In this document: positions 15,056 to 24,651 of the stretch, in pieces
Numbering within the stretch: the first letter of the stretch is position 1
Layout: each line of letters begins with the position of its first letter
NCBI GenBank assembly: GCA_934131695.1
Contig: CAKOZV010000012.1
Coordinates: 1-36,120, forward strand
Source: an uncultured Bacilli bacterium
GTDB taxonomy: Bacteria > Bacillota_I > Bacilli_A > RF39 > UBA660
Length of the DNA: 36,120 bases
Direction: 5' to 3'
Notes under the pieces: generated by a model
Told to the model about the DNA's origin: nothing
Database searches by the model: none
Seen by the model: the letters and a program-made list of their open reading frames with translations, nothing else
Position numbers and translations under genes: made by a program

Positions 15056-15556
15056 ATGGCAAATAAGAAAATCTTAGAGAAAAAGCAAACAGTAATCGAT
15101 GAAATCAAAGATAAAGTTAATGATAGCTCTAGTTTTGTATTGTTCGATTATCGTGGTTTAACGGATGCTGAAATCAAAGAATTAAGATGTGCTTTAAGAA
15201 ATGCTGATGCTAATTATAAAGTTTATAAAAACACATTAATGGCAAGAGCTTTCAATGATCTTAACATTGATTTATCATCATCTTTAGAAGGACCAAGTGC
15301 TTTTGCTTATAGTAAGGATCAAGTAGCACCTATTAAAGTACTATCTGATTTTGCAAAAGATCATGAAGCTTTAGTATTAAAAGTTGGTGTAGTTGATGGT
15401 GAAATAGCTGATACTGAAAAGTTAAAAGAATACGCAACTATCCCATCAAGAGATGGATTACTTACTATGCTTGCTGGTGGTATGATAGGACTTGTTCGCG
15501 ACCTATCAATCTGCTTAAATTTATATGGTGAACAAAAAGAAGAAAGTGAAAAATAA
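15056..15556 (+). CDS. rplJ: 50S ribosomal protein L10
   Basis: Base of the ribosomal stalk, which holds L7/L12 dimers on its C-terminal helix and binds 23S rRNA beside L11. The 166-aa length is normal. Recognised are the N-terminal KKQTVIDEIKDKVNDSSS, FVLFDYRGLTDAEIKELRC, YKVYKNTLMARAF and LEGPSAFAYSKDQVAP. AGGAGG (15045-15050) lies 5 nt before the ATG. Its mRNA leader carries the L10-leader fold and an attenuator, so it is probably autoregulated. rplL follows after 12 nt. Confidence 0.98.
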   Translation: MANKKILEKKQTVIDEIKDKVNDSSSFVLFDYRGLTDAEIKELRCALRNADANYKVYKNTLMARAFNDLNIDLSSSLEGPSAFAYSKDQVAPIKVLSDFAKDHEALVLKVGVVDGEIADTEKLKEYATIPSRDGLLTMLAGGMIGLVRDLSICLNLYGEQKEESEK

Positions 15557-15568
15557 GGAGGAAATAAA

Positions 15569-15937
15569 ATGGCAAAATTAACAAGAGATGAATTTATTAG
15601 CTCATTAAAAGAAATGAATCTTTTAGAAATTAAAGAATTAGTAGACGCAATGAAGGAGGAATTTGGTGTTGATCCATCTGCTGTAGCTGTTGCTGCTGCT
15701 CCAGCTGCTCAAGAAGATCAAGGACCTGCTACTGTTACAGTATCTATTTCTGATGCTGGAGCTGCTAAAGTAGCTGTTATCAAAGTAGTTCGTGAAATTA
15801 CTGGTCTTGGATTAAAAGAATCTAAAGATTTAGTTGATAACGCTGGTTCTCCAATCAAAGAAAACATTTCTATGGAAGAAGCTAATGAAATTAAAGCTAA
15901 GCTTGAAGAAGCTGGAGCTACTGTTGAAGTTAAGTAA
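15569..15937 (+). CDS. rplL: 50S ribosomal protein L7/L12
   Basis: Multi-copy stalk protein that recruits and stimulates the GTPase factors EF-Tu and EF-G. The 122-aa product has the N-terminal dimer domain (LLEIKELVDAMKEEFGV), an Ala-rich hinge (AVAVAAAPAAQ) and the C-terminal domain with KVAVIKVVREITGLGLKESK and EAGATVEVK. AAGGAGG precedes the ATG. It ends the rplJ-rplL unit, and a terminator follows about 40 nt later. Confidence 0.99.
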   Translation: MAKLTRDEFISSLKEMNLLEIKELVDAMKEEFGVDPSAVAVAAAPAAQEDQGPATVTVSISDAGAAKVAVIKVVREITGLGLKESKDLVDNAGSPIKENISMEEANEIKAKLEEAGATVEVK

Positions 15938-15977
15938 TTGATGTAAAACAGACACAAAAATAATAAATTAATTTTAG

Positions 15978-16004
15978 AAAAGGTAGCAATGTGCTATCTT
16001 TTTT
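15978..16004 (+). terminator. Terminator of rplJ-rplL
   Basis: AAAAGGTAGC (15978-15987) pairs with GCTATCTTTT (15993-16002) with one G-U pair around a 5-nt loop and continues in T. Confidence 0.92.
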
Positions 16005-16033
16005 GTTATCCTAATAGTAGGAGGCTTATGACT

Positions 16034-16612
16034 ATGGTTTGTGAAAAATGTAAGAAAAAGATTGATACTTACCCTTGTTATATATGTGGCTATGAAGGAA
16101 AAGAAAGTGAAAAACAAGTTTCTTCCTTCTCTATTACAGATATTATAGACCAAGCATTTCATCCACCATATCAGGATGACTCTAAGAAGGAACTTTTAAT
16201 AATTTTTCTATCTTGTGTAGTTGGATTTATTACCTTTTTAGCTAATTTGTTATTCTTTAAAGGTAAAAATTTAACTTTAATGGCATCATATGGAATTAAT
16301 CCTTATGTTCAGTTACTAGTAGCCATAGTACTTGGAACGTTTTTCTATTATCACCGAAAAGTTTCTTGTCTTACTTCCTTTGTTACTTGTGTAGTTATAT
16401 CAGCTTTTAATTTCTTTATAACAGCCTTAACATTATTTAGCAGGACTTATTCTTTTGTTTATTTGATTCTTCTTTATTATTTATTCATGAAAGTTTTCTT
16501 TACTTTCTTTATGAAAAAAATATCTAGTTATTGGCTTATACCAACAATATTTATGTATTATGCAATTAATTACTTTTTAATATCATTAACTTTGATATTA
16601 CTATATTGTTAG
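16034..16612 (+). CDS. Zinc-ribbon multi-pass membrane protein of unknown function
   Basis: A 192-aa protein with a short zinc ribbon at its start (Cys3, Cys6, Cys15, Cys18: CEKCKKKIDTYPCYIC) and then a charged linker, followed by about four to five hydrophobic helices from about residue 55 to the end (for example LLIIFLSCVVGFITFLANLL). I do not recognise a named family; zinc-ribbon membrane proteins of this kind are common in low-GC Gram-positives and mostly uncharacterised. The ATG at 16034 is preferred because AGGAGG (16019-16024) is 9 nt away; an ATG at 16028 is too close. It lies between the rplL terminator and the promoter of the next operon, with no clear promoter of its own, so it may depend on terminator read-through. 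Confidence 0.8.
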   Translation: MVCEKCKKKIDTYPCYICGYEGKESEKQVSSFSITDIIDQAFHPPYQDDSKKELLIIFLSCVVGFITFLANLLFFKGKNLTLMASYGINPYVQLLVAIVLGTFFYYHRKVSCLTSFVTCVVISAFNFFITALTLFSRTYSFVYLILLYYLFMKVFFTFFMKKISSYWLIPTIFMYYAINYFLISLTLILLYC

Positions 16613-16658
16613 ATTTAGTAAAATATTGTTAACTAGTAGCAAAAAAGTTAAAAAAATG

Positions 16659-16687
16659 TTGACGATTTAATAAAAGTATTGTATTAT
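16659..16687 (+). promoter_or_regulatory. Promoter of the methyltransferase-rpoB-rpoC unit
   Basis: TTGACG (16659-16664), a 17-nt spacer and TATTAT (16682-16687). Initiation near 16694 gives a leader of about 66 nt that holds a hairpin. Confidence 0.83.
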
Positions 16688-16701
16688 AACCATACGAAAG
16701 G

Positions 16702-16741
16702 AGACAACTGTTTATCTATAATGATGGAAGGTTGTCTTTTT
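16702..16741 (+). terminator. Attenuator-like hairpin in the methyltransferase leader
   Basis: AGACAAC (16702-16708) pairs with GTTGTCT (16731-16737), extended by G-U pairs against the following T-run. The loop is long (22 nt), so it is weaker than the true terminators here. It lies between the promoter and the gene and could regulate entry into the rpoB-rpoC unit. Confidence 0.5.
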
Positions 16742-16759
16742 CTTGTTTGGAGTGATAAA

Positions 16760-17347
16760 ATGAGTCACTATTTTGAAAATGACCAAAATTTAAAAAGTCA
16801 GTTAAAAAAGACTAATTGTTCAATCTTTAATAGAGAATTTACTTTCTATACTGATAATGGTGTTTTTGCTAAGAAAGGTGTAGATTATGGAAGTAAGTTG
16901 TTATTAGAATCAATTAAAGATGATAACTATAATAGCATTCTTGATGTGGGATGTGGTTATGGAACACTAGGGATAATTTTAAATAAAAAATATAATTGTT
17001 ATACAACTATGGTTGATGTTAATAAAAGGGCTTTGCATTTAACTAAAAAAAATATAATAGAAAATAAGTGTGATAATGTAGAAGTATTTGAAAGTGATGC
17101 TTATCAAAACATAGATAAGAAATATGACTTGATAGTTACTAATCCACCAATTCATGCTGGTAAAAAGAAAGTCTATGAGATATTAATAGATGCTAAGAAA
17201 TATCTTAATGATAATGGTAAACTTTACTTTGTAATTCATAAGGACCAGGGAGCTAAATCAGTAGTAAAAGATTTAAGTGATATTTATAAAATTGAAGTAG
17301 TAAAAAAAGATAAAGGTTTTTTCATAATTTTAGCTGAAAACAGTTGA
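16760..17347 (+). CDS. RsmC-like class I SAM methyltransferase, probably acting on 16S rRNA
   Basis: A 195-aa Rossmann-fold methyltransferase. The SAM-binding motif ILDVGCGYGTLGI and the catalytic NPPIHAG (the N-P-P-[FIY] type motif of N2-guanine and N6-adenine methylases) are clear, as is TFYTDNGVFAKKGVDYGSKLL, typical of the RsmC/YbxB group. Bacillus subtilis has ybxB at the same place between rplL and rpoB, and its relatives are linked to 16S rRNA guanine methylation. The ATG at 16760 has GGAGTG about 5 nt upstream; an in-frame ATG pair at 16721 is inside the leader hairpin. It ends in TGA, which overlaps a possible rpoB promoter. Confidence 0.92.
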   Translation: MSHYFENDQNLKSQLKKTNCSIFNREFTFYTDNGVFAKKGVDYGSKLLLESIKDDNYNSILDVGCGYGTLGIILNKKYNCYTTMVDVNKRALHLTKKNIIENKCDNVEVFESDAYQNIDKKYDLIVTNPPIHAGKKKVYEILIDAKKYLNDNGKLYFVIHKDQGAKSVVKDLSDIYKIEVVKKDKGFFIILAENS

Positions 17348-17386
17348 CTTGTTGCTAAGATTGTGTTAATAATATAAATTGGCAAC
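17344..17386 (+). promoter_or_regulatory. Possible rpoB promoter and inverted repeat
   Basis: TTGACT (17344-17349) overlaps the methyltransferase stop; 17 nt later TAATAA (17367-17372), preceded by TGT, may be an extended -10. GTTGCTAA (17351-17358) and TTGGCAAC (17379-17386) form an 8-bp inverted repeat with one G-U pair around the -10. A second hairpin (TGTTATT/AGTAACA) follows. The promoter match is weak. Confidence 0.45.
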
Positions 17387-17441
17387 GTGTTATTTTTAGA
17401 GTAACATTTGTACGAAAAATTGTGTATAGGGGTGAAGATGA

Positions 17442-20400
17442 GTGGCATATAAAATAGTAAAATATGGAAAACATCGTGAAAGAAGAAATTATTCAAAAAT
17501 AAGAAATACTTATGAATTAAAGGATTTATTGGAAATTCAAAAAAAATCATATGATTGGTTTATTACTACAGGAATCAAAGAGGTATTTGATGATTTATTT
17601 CCTGTGGAAAACTTTTCTGGTACTTTATCTTTAGAGTTTGGTGATTATCATTTTGATAGTCCAAGATATACTATTAAAGAAAGTAAAGACAGAGAAACAA
17701 CTTTTGCATCTCCTTTAAAAGTTGATGTTCGTTTATTTAACAGAGAAACTGGTGAAGTAAAAGAGCAAGAAATTTTTATGGGTGATATGCCTACTATGAC
17801 TGATAGTGGTACCTTTGTAATTAATGGGGCAGAACGTGTTATTGTATCACAATTAGTACGTAGTCCAAGCGTTTATTATAATAGAGAGATAGACAAAAAT
17901 GGTCGTGAGTTAATTACATCTCAAATCATTCCTACACGTGGTACTTGGTTAGAATTTGAAGCAGATGCTAGAGATGTTTTATATGTAAGAATTGATAGAA
18001 CAAGAAAAGTAACACTTACTACTCTTTTACGTGCTTTTGGACTTTCTTCTGATGAAGAAATCTTAAAGATGTTTGGAGAAGATGATTACTTAAAAAATAC
18101 TATTCAAAAAGATTCAACTAAAAATACAGATGAAGCTTTAATTGAAATATATGAAAAATTAAGACCGGGTGAACCTGCTACCCTTGATTCTTCTAAGAAC
18201 CAAATCATTACTAGATTCTTTGATGAATTTCGTTATGATTTAGCTAAAGTTGGACGTTATAAGTTCAATAGAAAATTAAATATATTAGATCGTTTATTAA
18301 ATCAAACATTAGCTGAAGATGTAAAAGTCAATGGTGAAGTTAAATTTAGTAAAGGAACTAAGATTAATAAAGATGTATTCTTAGAATTAAAAGATATATT
18401 TGCTGATGGTTATGGTGTTAAAGAAGCAACTATTAATGAAGACTTAGATACTTATAATAAAATTCAAGAAATTAAGATAGTTGATCCATCGGATAAGAAG
18501 AAGACTTTAACAGTTATTGGTAATGATCAAACATTAGAAGTTAAGAGATTAACTATTTCTGATGTATATGCTTCAGTATCTTACTACTTAAACCTATTAC
18601 ATGGTGTTGGTAACTTTGATGAAATCGACCATTTAGGAAATAGACGTATTCGTCAAGTAGGAGAACTTTTACAAAATCAATTCCGTATTGGTGTGTCAAG
18701 AATGGAACGTGTTATTCGTGAGAGAATGACTACTCAAGAAATGGAAGAGGTAACTCCTAAGACATTAATTAATATTCGTCCAGTAACAGCTGCTATGAAA
18801 GAATTCTTTGGAAGCAGTCAGCTATCACAATTCATGGACCAAACTAACCCAGTTGCAGAGCTTACTAATAAAAGACGTTTATCAGCTTTAGGACCAGGTG
18901 GACTTTCTCGTGATAGAGCCGGTGTTGAAGTTCGTGACGTTAATGCTTCTCACTATGGTAGAATTTGTCCAATTGAGTCACCTGAAGGACCAAATATCGG
19001 ACTTATTACTTCACTTGCAAGTTATGCTAAGATTGATGAGTATGGATTTATAATGACTCCATATCGTAAAGTTGAAAATTGTAAGATAACAGACCATGTA
19101 GATTATTTAACAGCTGATGAAGAACAAGATTATATAATCAGTCAATCTACAGTAAATACAAATGAAGATAATGTAATTATAGATAAACAAGTATCTGCAA
19201 GATTCCGTGATGAGAATATTCTTGCTAAGCCAGAGCAAGTTGATTATATTGATGTATCACCTCAACAAGTTGTATCTGTAACAACAAGTTGTATTCCATT
19301 CCTAGAACATGATGATGCTCATAGAGCTTTAATGGGAGCTAACATGCAACGTCAGGCTATGCCACTTTTAAAAACAGAAGCTCCTTATATTGGAACTGGT
19401 GTTGAACATATTGCAGCAAAAGACTCAGGAGTTTGTATTGTTGCTAAAGCAGATGGTATTGTTTCTTATGTAGATGCTAAGAAGATTAAAGTAAAAACTA
19501 AGAATGGTGAAGATACTTACTATTTAGCTAACTTTGAACTAGCAAACTCAGGAATTTGTAATCATCAACGTCCAATTGTTCAAGTTGGTGAAGAAGTAGA
19601 AGCTGGTAAGACAATTATTGCTGATGGTAATAGTACTGATATGGGTGAATTAGCTCTTGGTAAAAATGTTACAGTAGCCTTTATGACATTTAATGGTTAT
19701 AACTATGAGGATGCAGTAATATTAAATGAAAACTTAGTAAAAGATGATAAATATACATCACTTCACTTGGAAGACTATGAAATGCAATGTAGAGAAACTA
19801 AACTTGGACCAGAAGAAATTACAAGAGATATTCCAAATGTTAGTGAAGAAGCAAGAAAGAATCTTGATGAAAATGGTATTGTAACTATTGGTACTGAAGT
19901 TAAAGAAGGAGATATTCTTGTTGGAAAAGTTACTCCAAAAGGAATGGCCGAATTAACTAGTGAAGAAAAATTATTACATGCTATTTTTGGTGAAAAGACT
20001 CGTGAAGTTCGTGATACTTCATTAAGAGTTCCACATGGTGGAGATGGTATTGTTCATGATATTAAAATTTATTCAAGAAAAGATAATGATGAATTACCTG
20101 CTGGTGTTTCTAAAGTAATTAGAGTATATATTATTCAAAAGAGAAAGATTCAAGTAGGAGATAAGATGTCTGGTCGTCATGGTAACAAGGGTGTTATTTC
20201 CCTTATTCTTCCACAAGAAGATATGCCATATTTACCAGATGGTCGTCCAGTTGATATTATGCTTAATCCTCAAGGTGTTCCATCTCGTATGAATTTAGGA
20301 CAGATTCTAGAGTTACATATGGGTATGGCTGCTAAGAAGTTAGGTGAATATGTAGCTACTCCAGTATTTGATGGAGCTCACATTTCTGATATTGAAGAAA

Positions 20401-21035
20401 TGATGGAAGAGGCTGGTATGGACAAAGATGGAAAAACAGTTCTATATGATGGACGTACTGGTGAACCATTTGATAATCGTATTTCTGTAGGTATCATGTA
20501 TATGATTAAATTACATCATATGGTAGATGATAAACTACATGCAAGAAGTACCGGACCTTACTCATTAGTTACCCAACAGCCACTTGGTGGTAAAGCTCAG
20601 TTTGGTGGACAGCGTTTCGGTGAAATGGAAGTTTGGGCATTATATGCTTATGGTGCTGCTTATACATTACAAGAAATGATGACTGTAAAATCAGATGATG
20701 TAGTTGGTCGTGTTAAAGTATTTGAATCAATTGTCAAAGGACAAGAAATAAATGAAGCCGGTATTCCAGAATCATTTAGAGTATTAATGAAAGAATTCCA
20801 AGCTTTAGGACTTGATATTTCAATCATAAATGATGAAGGACAAGCTTTAGATTTAAAAGAAATAGAAGAGGCTGAAGAAAAAGCGGAAGCAGAAGAACTT
20901 GATAGAGCAACAAGAGAAGCTATAGAAGATAATACTAAAGATATGGTAAAAGAAATTAAAGAAGAAATTATCGAAGATGATGAAGATGATAGTGATTTAA
21001 TGGAAGGGGATGACGAAGATGATGGAAGTAAATAG
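17442..21035 (+). CDS. rpoB: RNA polymerase beta subunit
   Basis: Catalytic-core subunit of RNA polymerase. The 1197-aa protein has the Firmicute order of regions, including GVSRMERVIRERM, the rifampicin region GSSQLSQFMDQTNPVAELT, GPGGLSRDRAGVEVRDV, SPEGPNIGLI, GYNYEDAVILNE, KMSGRHGNKGV and the C-terminal GGKAQFGGQRFGEMEVWA. The start is GTG at 17442 (MAYKIVKYGKHRERR), with AGGGGTGA 6 nt upstream; an ATG at 17438 reads only four codons. In the rifampicin pocket the residue matching Escherichia coli His526 is Asn476 (codon AAT at 18867). The C-terminus is a long acidic tail (residues about 1145-1197). It overlaps rpoC by 17 nt. Confidence 0.99.
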   Translation: MAYKIVKYGKHRERRNYSKIRNTYELKDLLEIQKKSYDWFITTGIKEVFDDLFPVENFSGTLSLEFGDYHFDSPRYTIKESKDRETTFASPLKVDVRLFNRETGEVKEQEIFMGDMPTMTDSGTFVINGAERVIVSQLVRSPSVYYNREIDKNGRELITSQIIPTRGTWLEFEADARDVLYVRIDRTRKVTLTTLLRAFGLSSDEEILKMFGEDDYLKNTIQKDSTKNTDEALIEIYEKLRPGEPATLDSSKNQIITRFFDEFRYDLAKVGRYKFNRKLNILDRLLNQTLAEDVKVNGEVKFSKGTKINKDVFLELKDIFADGYGVKEATINEDLDTYNKIQEIKIVDPSDKKKTLTVIGNDQTLEVKRLTISDVYASVSYYLNLLHGVGNFDEIDHLGNRRIRQVGELLQNQFRIGVSRMERVIRERMTTQEMEEVTPKTLINIRPVTAAMKEFFGSSQLSQFMDQTNPVAELTNKRRLSALGPGGLSRDRAGVEVRDVNASHYGRICPIESPEGPNIGLITSLASYAKIDEYGFIMTPYRKVENCKITDHVDYLTADEEQDYIISQSTVNTNEDNVIIDKQVSARFRDENILAKPEQVDYIDVSPQQVVSVTTSCIPFLEHDDAHRALMGANMQRQAMPLLKTEAPYIGTGVEHIAAKDSGVCIVAKADGIVSYVDAKKIKVKTKNGEDTYYLANFELANSGICNHQRPIVQVGEEVEAGKTIIADGNSTDMGELALGKNVTVAFMTFNGYNYEDAVILNENLVKDDKYTSLHLEDYEMQCRETKLGPEEITRDIPNVSEEARKNLDENGIVTIGTEVKEGDILVGKVTPKGMAELTSEEKLLHAIFGEKTREVRDTSLRVPHGGDGIVHDIKIYSRKDNDELPAGVSKVIRVYIIQKRKIQVGDKMSGRHGNKGVISLILPQEDMPYLPDGRPVDIMLNPQGVPSRMNLGQILELHMGMAAKKLGEYVATPVFDGAHISDIEEMMEEAGMDKDGKTVLYDGRTGEPFDNRISVGIMYMIKLHHMVDDKLHARSTGPYSLVTQQPLGGKAQFGGQRFGEMEVWALYAYGAAYTLQEMMTVKSDDVVGRVKVFESIVKGQEINEAGIPESFRVLMKEFQALGLDISIINDEGQALDLKEIEEAEEKAEAEELDRATREAIEDNTKDMVKEIKEEIIEDDEDDSDLMEGDDEDDGSK

Positions 21036-24000
21036 ATTCGATGGAATTAAGATTGGAATTGCATCTCCAGAAAAGATAAGAGAATGGTCTCATGGTGAAG
21101 TTAAAAAACCAGAAACTATTAATTATCGTACTTTAAGACCGGAACGTGATGGACTTTTCTGTGAAAAGATTTTTGGACCTACTAAGGACTTTGAATGTGC
21201 TTGTGGAAAGTATAAACGTGTTCGTTATAAAAACATTGTTTGTGACCGTTGTGGAGTTGAAGTTACAAAAGCTAAAGTAAGACGTGAGAGAATGGGACAT
21301 ATCGAACTAGCTAGTCCTGTTTCTCACATCTGGTTCTTTAAAGGTGTTCCATCTCGTATGGGATTAGTACTAGATATGAGTCCAAGAGACTTAGAGGAAG
21401 TATTATACTTTGTTAGTTATGTTGTAATTGATAAAGGTAATGCACCACTTGAAAATAAACAAACATTATCTGAGAAAGAGTATCGTGCTTACTATGAAAA
21501 ATATGGTAATGGTTTCAAAGTAGGTATGGGTGCTGAAGCTATCAAGGCTTTATTAAAGAAAGTAGATTTAGAGCATGATATTAATGAAATCAATAAAGAA
21601 CTTGAAACTGCTCAAGGACAAAAGAGAGTTCGTTTATTAAAGAGATTAGATGTTTTAAATGCTTTCTATCAATCAGGACAAAAACCAGAGTGGATGATTT
21701 TAGATTGTATTCCAGTTATACCACCTGAGTTACGTCCAATGATTCAATTAGATGGTGGAAGATTTGCTACTAGTGATTTAAATGATTTATATCGTCGTGT
21801 TATTAACCGTAACAACCGTCTAAAGAAATTAATCGATTTAGGAGCTCCTGGAATCATTATTCAAAATGAAAAGAGAATGCTTCAAGAAGCAGTAGATGCC
21901 TTATTTGATAATGGTCGTCGTGGAAGAAGTGTTACAGGTGCTGGAAATCGTCCTTTGAAATCACTTTCTAGTATGTTAAAAGGTAAACAAGGACGTTTCC
22001 GTCAAAACTTATTAGGTAAACGTGTTGACTATTCTGGACGTTCAGTTATCGTTGTTGGTCCATCATTAAAGATGTATCAATGTGGTATTCCAAAGGAAAT
22101 GGCTCTAGAATTATTTAAGCCACATGTTATTAATGGTTTAGTAAGTAGAGATATTGCCCATAATATTAAAGCGGCTAAGAGATTGATTGAAAATCAAGAC
22201 CCAGTAGTTTGGGATATCGTTGAGGATGTAATTAAAGAACATCCAGTTCTATTAAACCGTGCTCCTACATTACACCGCTTAGGAATTCAAGCTTTCGAAC
22301 CAGTTTTAGTTGGTGGTAAAGCAATTAGACTACATCCATTAGTATGTCCTGCTTTCAATGCTGACTTCGATGGTGACCAGATGGCTGTTCACGTACCATT
22401 ATCAGAAGAAGCTCAAGCAGAAGCTAGATTATTAATGTTAGGTTCTAATAACATTCTTCACCCAAAAAGTGGTGATCCAATTGTTACACCAAGTCAGGAT
22501 ATGGTTTTAGGTAACTACTATATTACAATGGAAAAAGCTGGTGAAGATGGAGAAGGACGTGTTTTCAAGGATTGTAATGAAGCTTTAATGGCTTATGAAA
22601 GACGTGAAATTACTCTTCACACTCGTATTGTTATACCAGTAGATTCATTTAAATATAAAATATTTACTGAATCACAAAAAGGTAAGTACTTAGTAACTAC
22701 TACTGGTAAAATTAAATTTAATGAAATCTTACCAGATTCATTCCCATATATTAATGAACCAACTGATGAGAATATTCAAAATATTACTCCAAATAAGTAT
22801 TTCTTACCACAAGGAGCTAATATTAAAGAAGAGATTAGTAAAATGGATTTAGTTAAACCATTTGCTAAAGGAACATTAGAAAAGATAATTGCTCAAGTAT
22901 TTAAGCGTTATAAAACTACTGAAACTTCTGCAATGCTTGATAAAATGAAAGACTTAGGTTTCTATTATTCAACAATAGCTGGTATTACTGTTTCAATGTC
23001 AGATATTGCTACAAGTCGTCATAAACAAGAGTTTGTTGATGAAGGACAAGCTATGGTTGATAAAATTAATAAGCAATATTCTCGTGGTTTAATTACTGAA
23101 GAAGAACGTCATGAAAAAGTTATTGAAACTTGGTATGGAGTTAAAGATAAAGTTCAAGCTGAACTTGAAGATATCTCTAAAGAACAAATTGATAACCCAA
23201 TCTTCATGATGATGCACTCTAAGGCTCGTGGTAACATTTCAAACTTTACTCAGGTTGCTGGTATGCGTGGTTTGATGCAGAAGCCAAACGGAGACCCAAT
23301 TGAAATTCCCGTTCTTTCAAACTTTAAAGAAGGACTTTCAGTATCCGAATTCTTCTTATCTACTCACTCTGCTCGTAAAGGTGATGCCGATACAGCCTTA
23401 AAGACAGCCGATTCAGGTTACTTAACTCGTCGTCTTGTTGATGTCAGTCAAGATATGATTGTACGTGAAGAAGATTGTGGAACTGAACAAGGAGTTATGG
23501 CTCATGCCTTCATTAATGAAAAAACTGGTTCTGTTATTGAGAGCTTAAAAGATCGTATCGTTGGTCGTTATGCTAGTAAGAAAGTAATAGATCCTAATAC
23601 AAAAGAAGTAATTATTGAACGTAATGAATTTATTACTGAAGCTCTTGCTGATAAAGTAGTAGCCGCAGGAATAGAAGCTGTAGAAATTCGTACAATCTTA
23701 ACATGTAATACTGAAAAAGGTGTATGTCAAAAATGTTATGGTAGAAACCTTGCAACAGGAAACTTAGTTGAAATTGGTGAAGCTATCGGTGTTATGGCTG
23801 CTCAATCAATTGGTGAACCTGGTACACAGCTTACAATGCGTACTTTCCATACTGGTGGTGTTGCCGGTGGAGAAGATATTACTCAAGGTCTTCCTCGTGT
23901 TCAAGAATTATTTGAAGCTAGAAATCCAAAAGGAAAAGCAACTATTGCTGAAATTGATGGTAAAGTTTCTAAGATTACTGAAGACCATGGTAAATTTAAG

Positions 24001-24651
24001 ATTAGCATTACTAACAAATTAGAGACTAAAGAACATGTATCTAATTATGGTGCTAAACTTGCTGTTGAAAAAGGACAAGAAGTTCATTGTGGTGATAAGT
24101 TAACTGAAGGTGCGATTAGTCCAAAAGAATTGTTAGCAGTAACAGACCCTATTACAACTCAAGAGTACATCTTAAAAGAAGTTCAAAATACTTATCGTTC
24201 TCAAGGTGTTGATATTTCTGATAAGCATATCGAAGTTATTGCTCGTAGAATGATTAGTAAGATTCGTATTGTTGATAGTGGAGATACTACATTCTTACCT
24301 GGTAGTCTTGTTAACTTCCGTGAGTTTACTGAAGGAAATAAAGAAATTATCATTAAAGGTAAGAAACCTGCTACTGGTCGTCCTATTCTTTTAGGAATTA
24401 CTAAAGCATCACTTGAAACTGATTCATTCTTATCTGCAGCATCATTCCAAGAGACAACAAGAATCTTAACAGATGCATCTATTCGTGGTAAGGTTGACAA
24501 ACTTGAAGGGCTTAAGGAAAATGTCTTACTTGGTAAACTAATTCCTGCTGGTACTGGTTTAAAACATTATCGTGATGTATCTTACAACTTAGAAAGTGAA
24601 TTAATGGATGATGAACCATTAGATAAATTAGAAGATGAAATTATGGAGTAG
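21019..24651 (+). CDS. rpoC: RNA polymerase beta' subunit
   Basis: Subunit that holds the catalytic Mg. The product (about 1210 aa) shows the first zinc site CACGKYKRVRYKNIVCDRC, the active-site NADFDGDQMAVHVP with its three Asp, the RPMIQLDGGRFATSDLNDLY region, the second zinc site with Cys in EEDCGTEQG and CNTEKGVCQKC, and the trigger-loop region around GEPGTQLTMRTFHTGG. Length is normal for Firmicutes. The start is ATG 21019 or 21022: AAGGGGA (21004-21010) gives a spacer of 8 or 11 nt, while the ATG at 21010 overlaps that site. It overlaps the rpoB end, suggesting coupled translation. Confidence 0.98.
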   Translation: MMEVNRFDGIKIGIASPEKIREWSHGEVKKPETINYRTLRPERDGLFCEKIFGPTKDFECACGKYKRVRYKNIVCDRCGVEVTKAKVRRERMGHIELASPVSHIWFFKGVPSRMGLVLDMSPRDLEEVLYFVSYVVIDKGNAPLENKQTLSEKEYRAYYEKYGNGFKVGMGAEAIKALLKKVDLEHDINEINKELETAQGQKRVRLLKRLDVLNAFYQSGQKPEWMILDCIPVIPPELRPMIQLDGGRFATSDLNDLYRRVINRNNRLKKLIDLGAPGIIIQNEKRMLQEAVDALFDNGRRGRSVTGAGNRPLKSLSSMLKGKQGRFRQNLLGKRVDYSGRSVIVVGPSLKMYQCGIPKEMALELFKPHVINGLVSRDIAHNIKAAKRLIENQDPVVWDIVEDVIKEHPVLLNRAPTLHRLGIQAFEPVLVGGKAIRLHPLVCPAFNADFDGDQMAVHVPLSEEAQAEARLLMLGSNNILHPKSGDPIVTPSQDMVLGNYYITMEKAGEDGEGRVFKDCNEALMAYERREITLHTRIVIPVDSFKYKIFTESQKGKYLVTTTGKIKFNEILPDSFPYINEPTDENIQNITPNKYFLPQGANIKEEISKMDLVKPFAKGTLEKIIAQVFKRYKTTETSAMLDKMKDLGFYYSTIAGITVSMSDIATSRHKQEFVDEGQAMVDKINKQYSRGLITEEERHEKVIETWYGVKDKVQAELEDISKEQIDNPIFMMMHSKARGNISNFTQVAGMRGLMQKPNGDPIEIPVLSNFKEGLSVSEFFLSTHSARKGDADTALKTADSGYLTRRLVDVSQDMIVREEDCGTEQGVMAHAFINEKTGSVIESLKDRIVGRYASKKVIDPNTKEVIIERNEFITEALADKVVAAGIEAVEIRTILTCNTEKGVCQKCYGRNLATGNLVEIGEAIGVMAAQSIGEPGTQLTMRTFHTGGVAGGEDITQGLPRVQELFEARNPKGKATIAEIDGKVSKITEDHGKFKISITNKLETKEHVSNYGAKLAVEKGQEVHCGDKLTEGAISPKELLAVTDPITTQEYILKEVQNTYRSQGVDISDKHIEVIARRMISKIRIVDSGDTTFLPGSLVNFREFTEGNKEIIIKGKKPATGRPILLGITKASLETDSFLSAASFQETTRILTDASIRGKVDKLEGLKENVLLGKLIPAGTGLKHYRDVSYNLESELMDDEPLDKLEDEIME

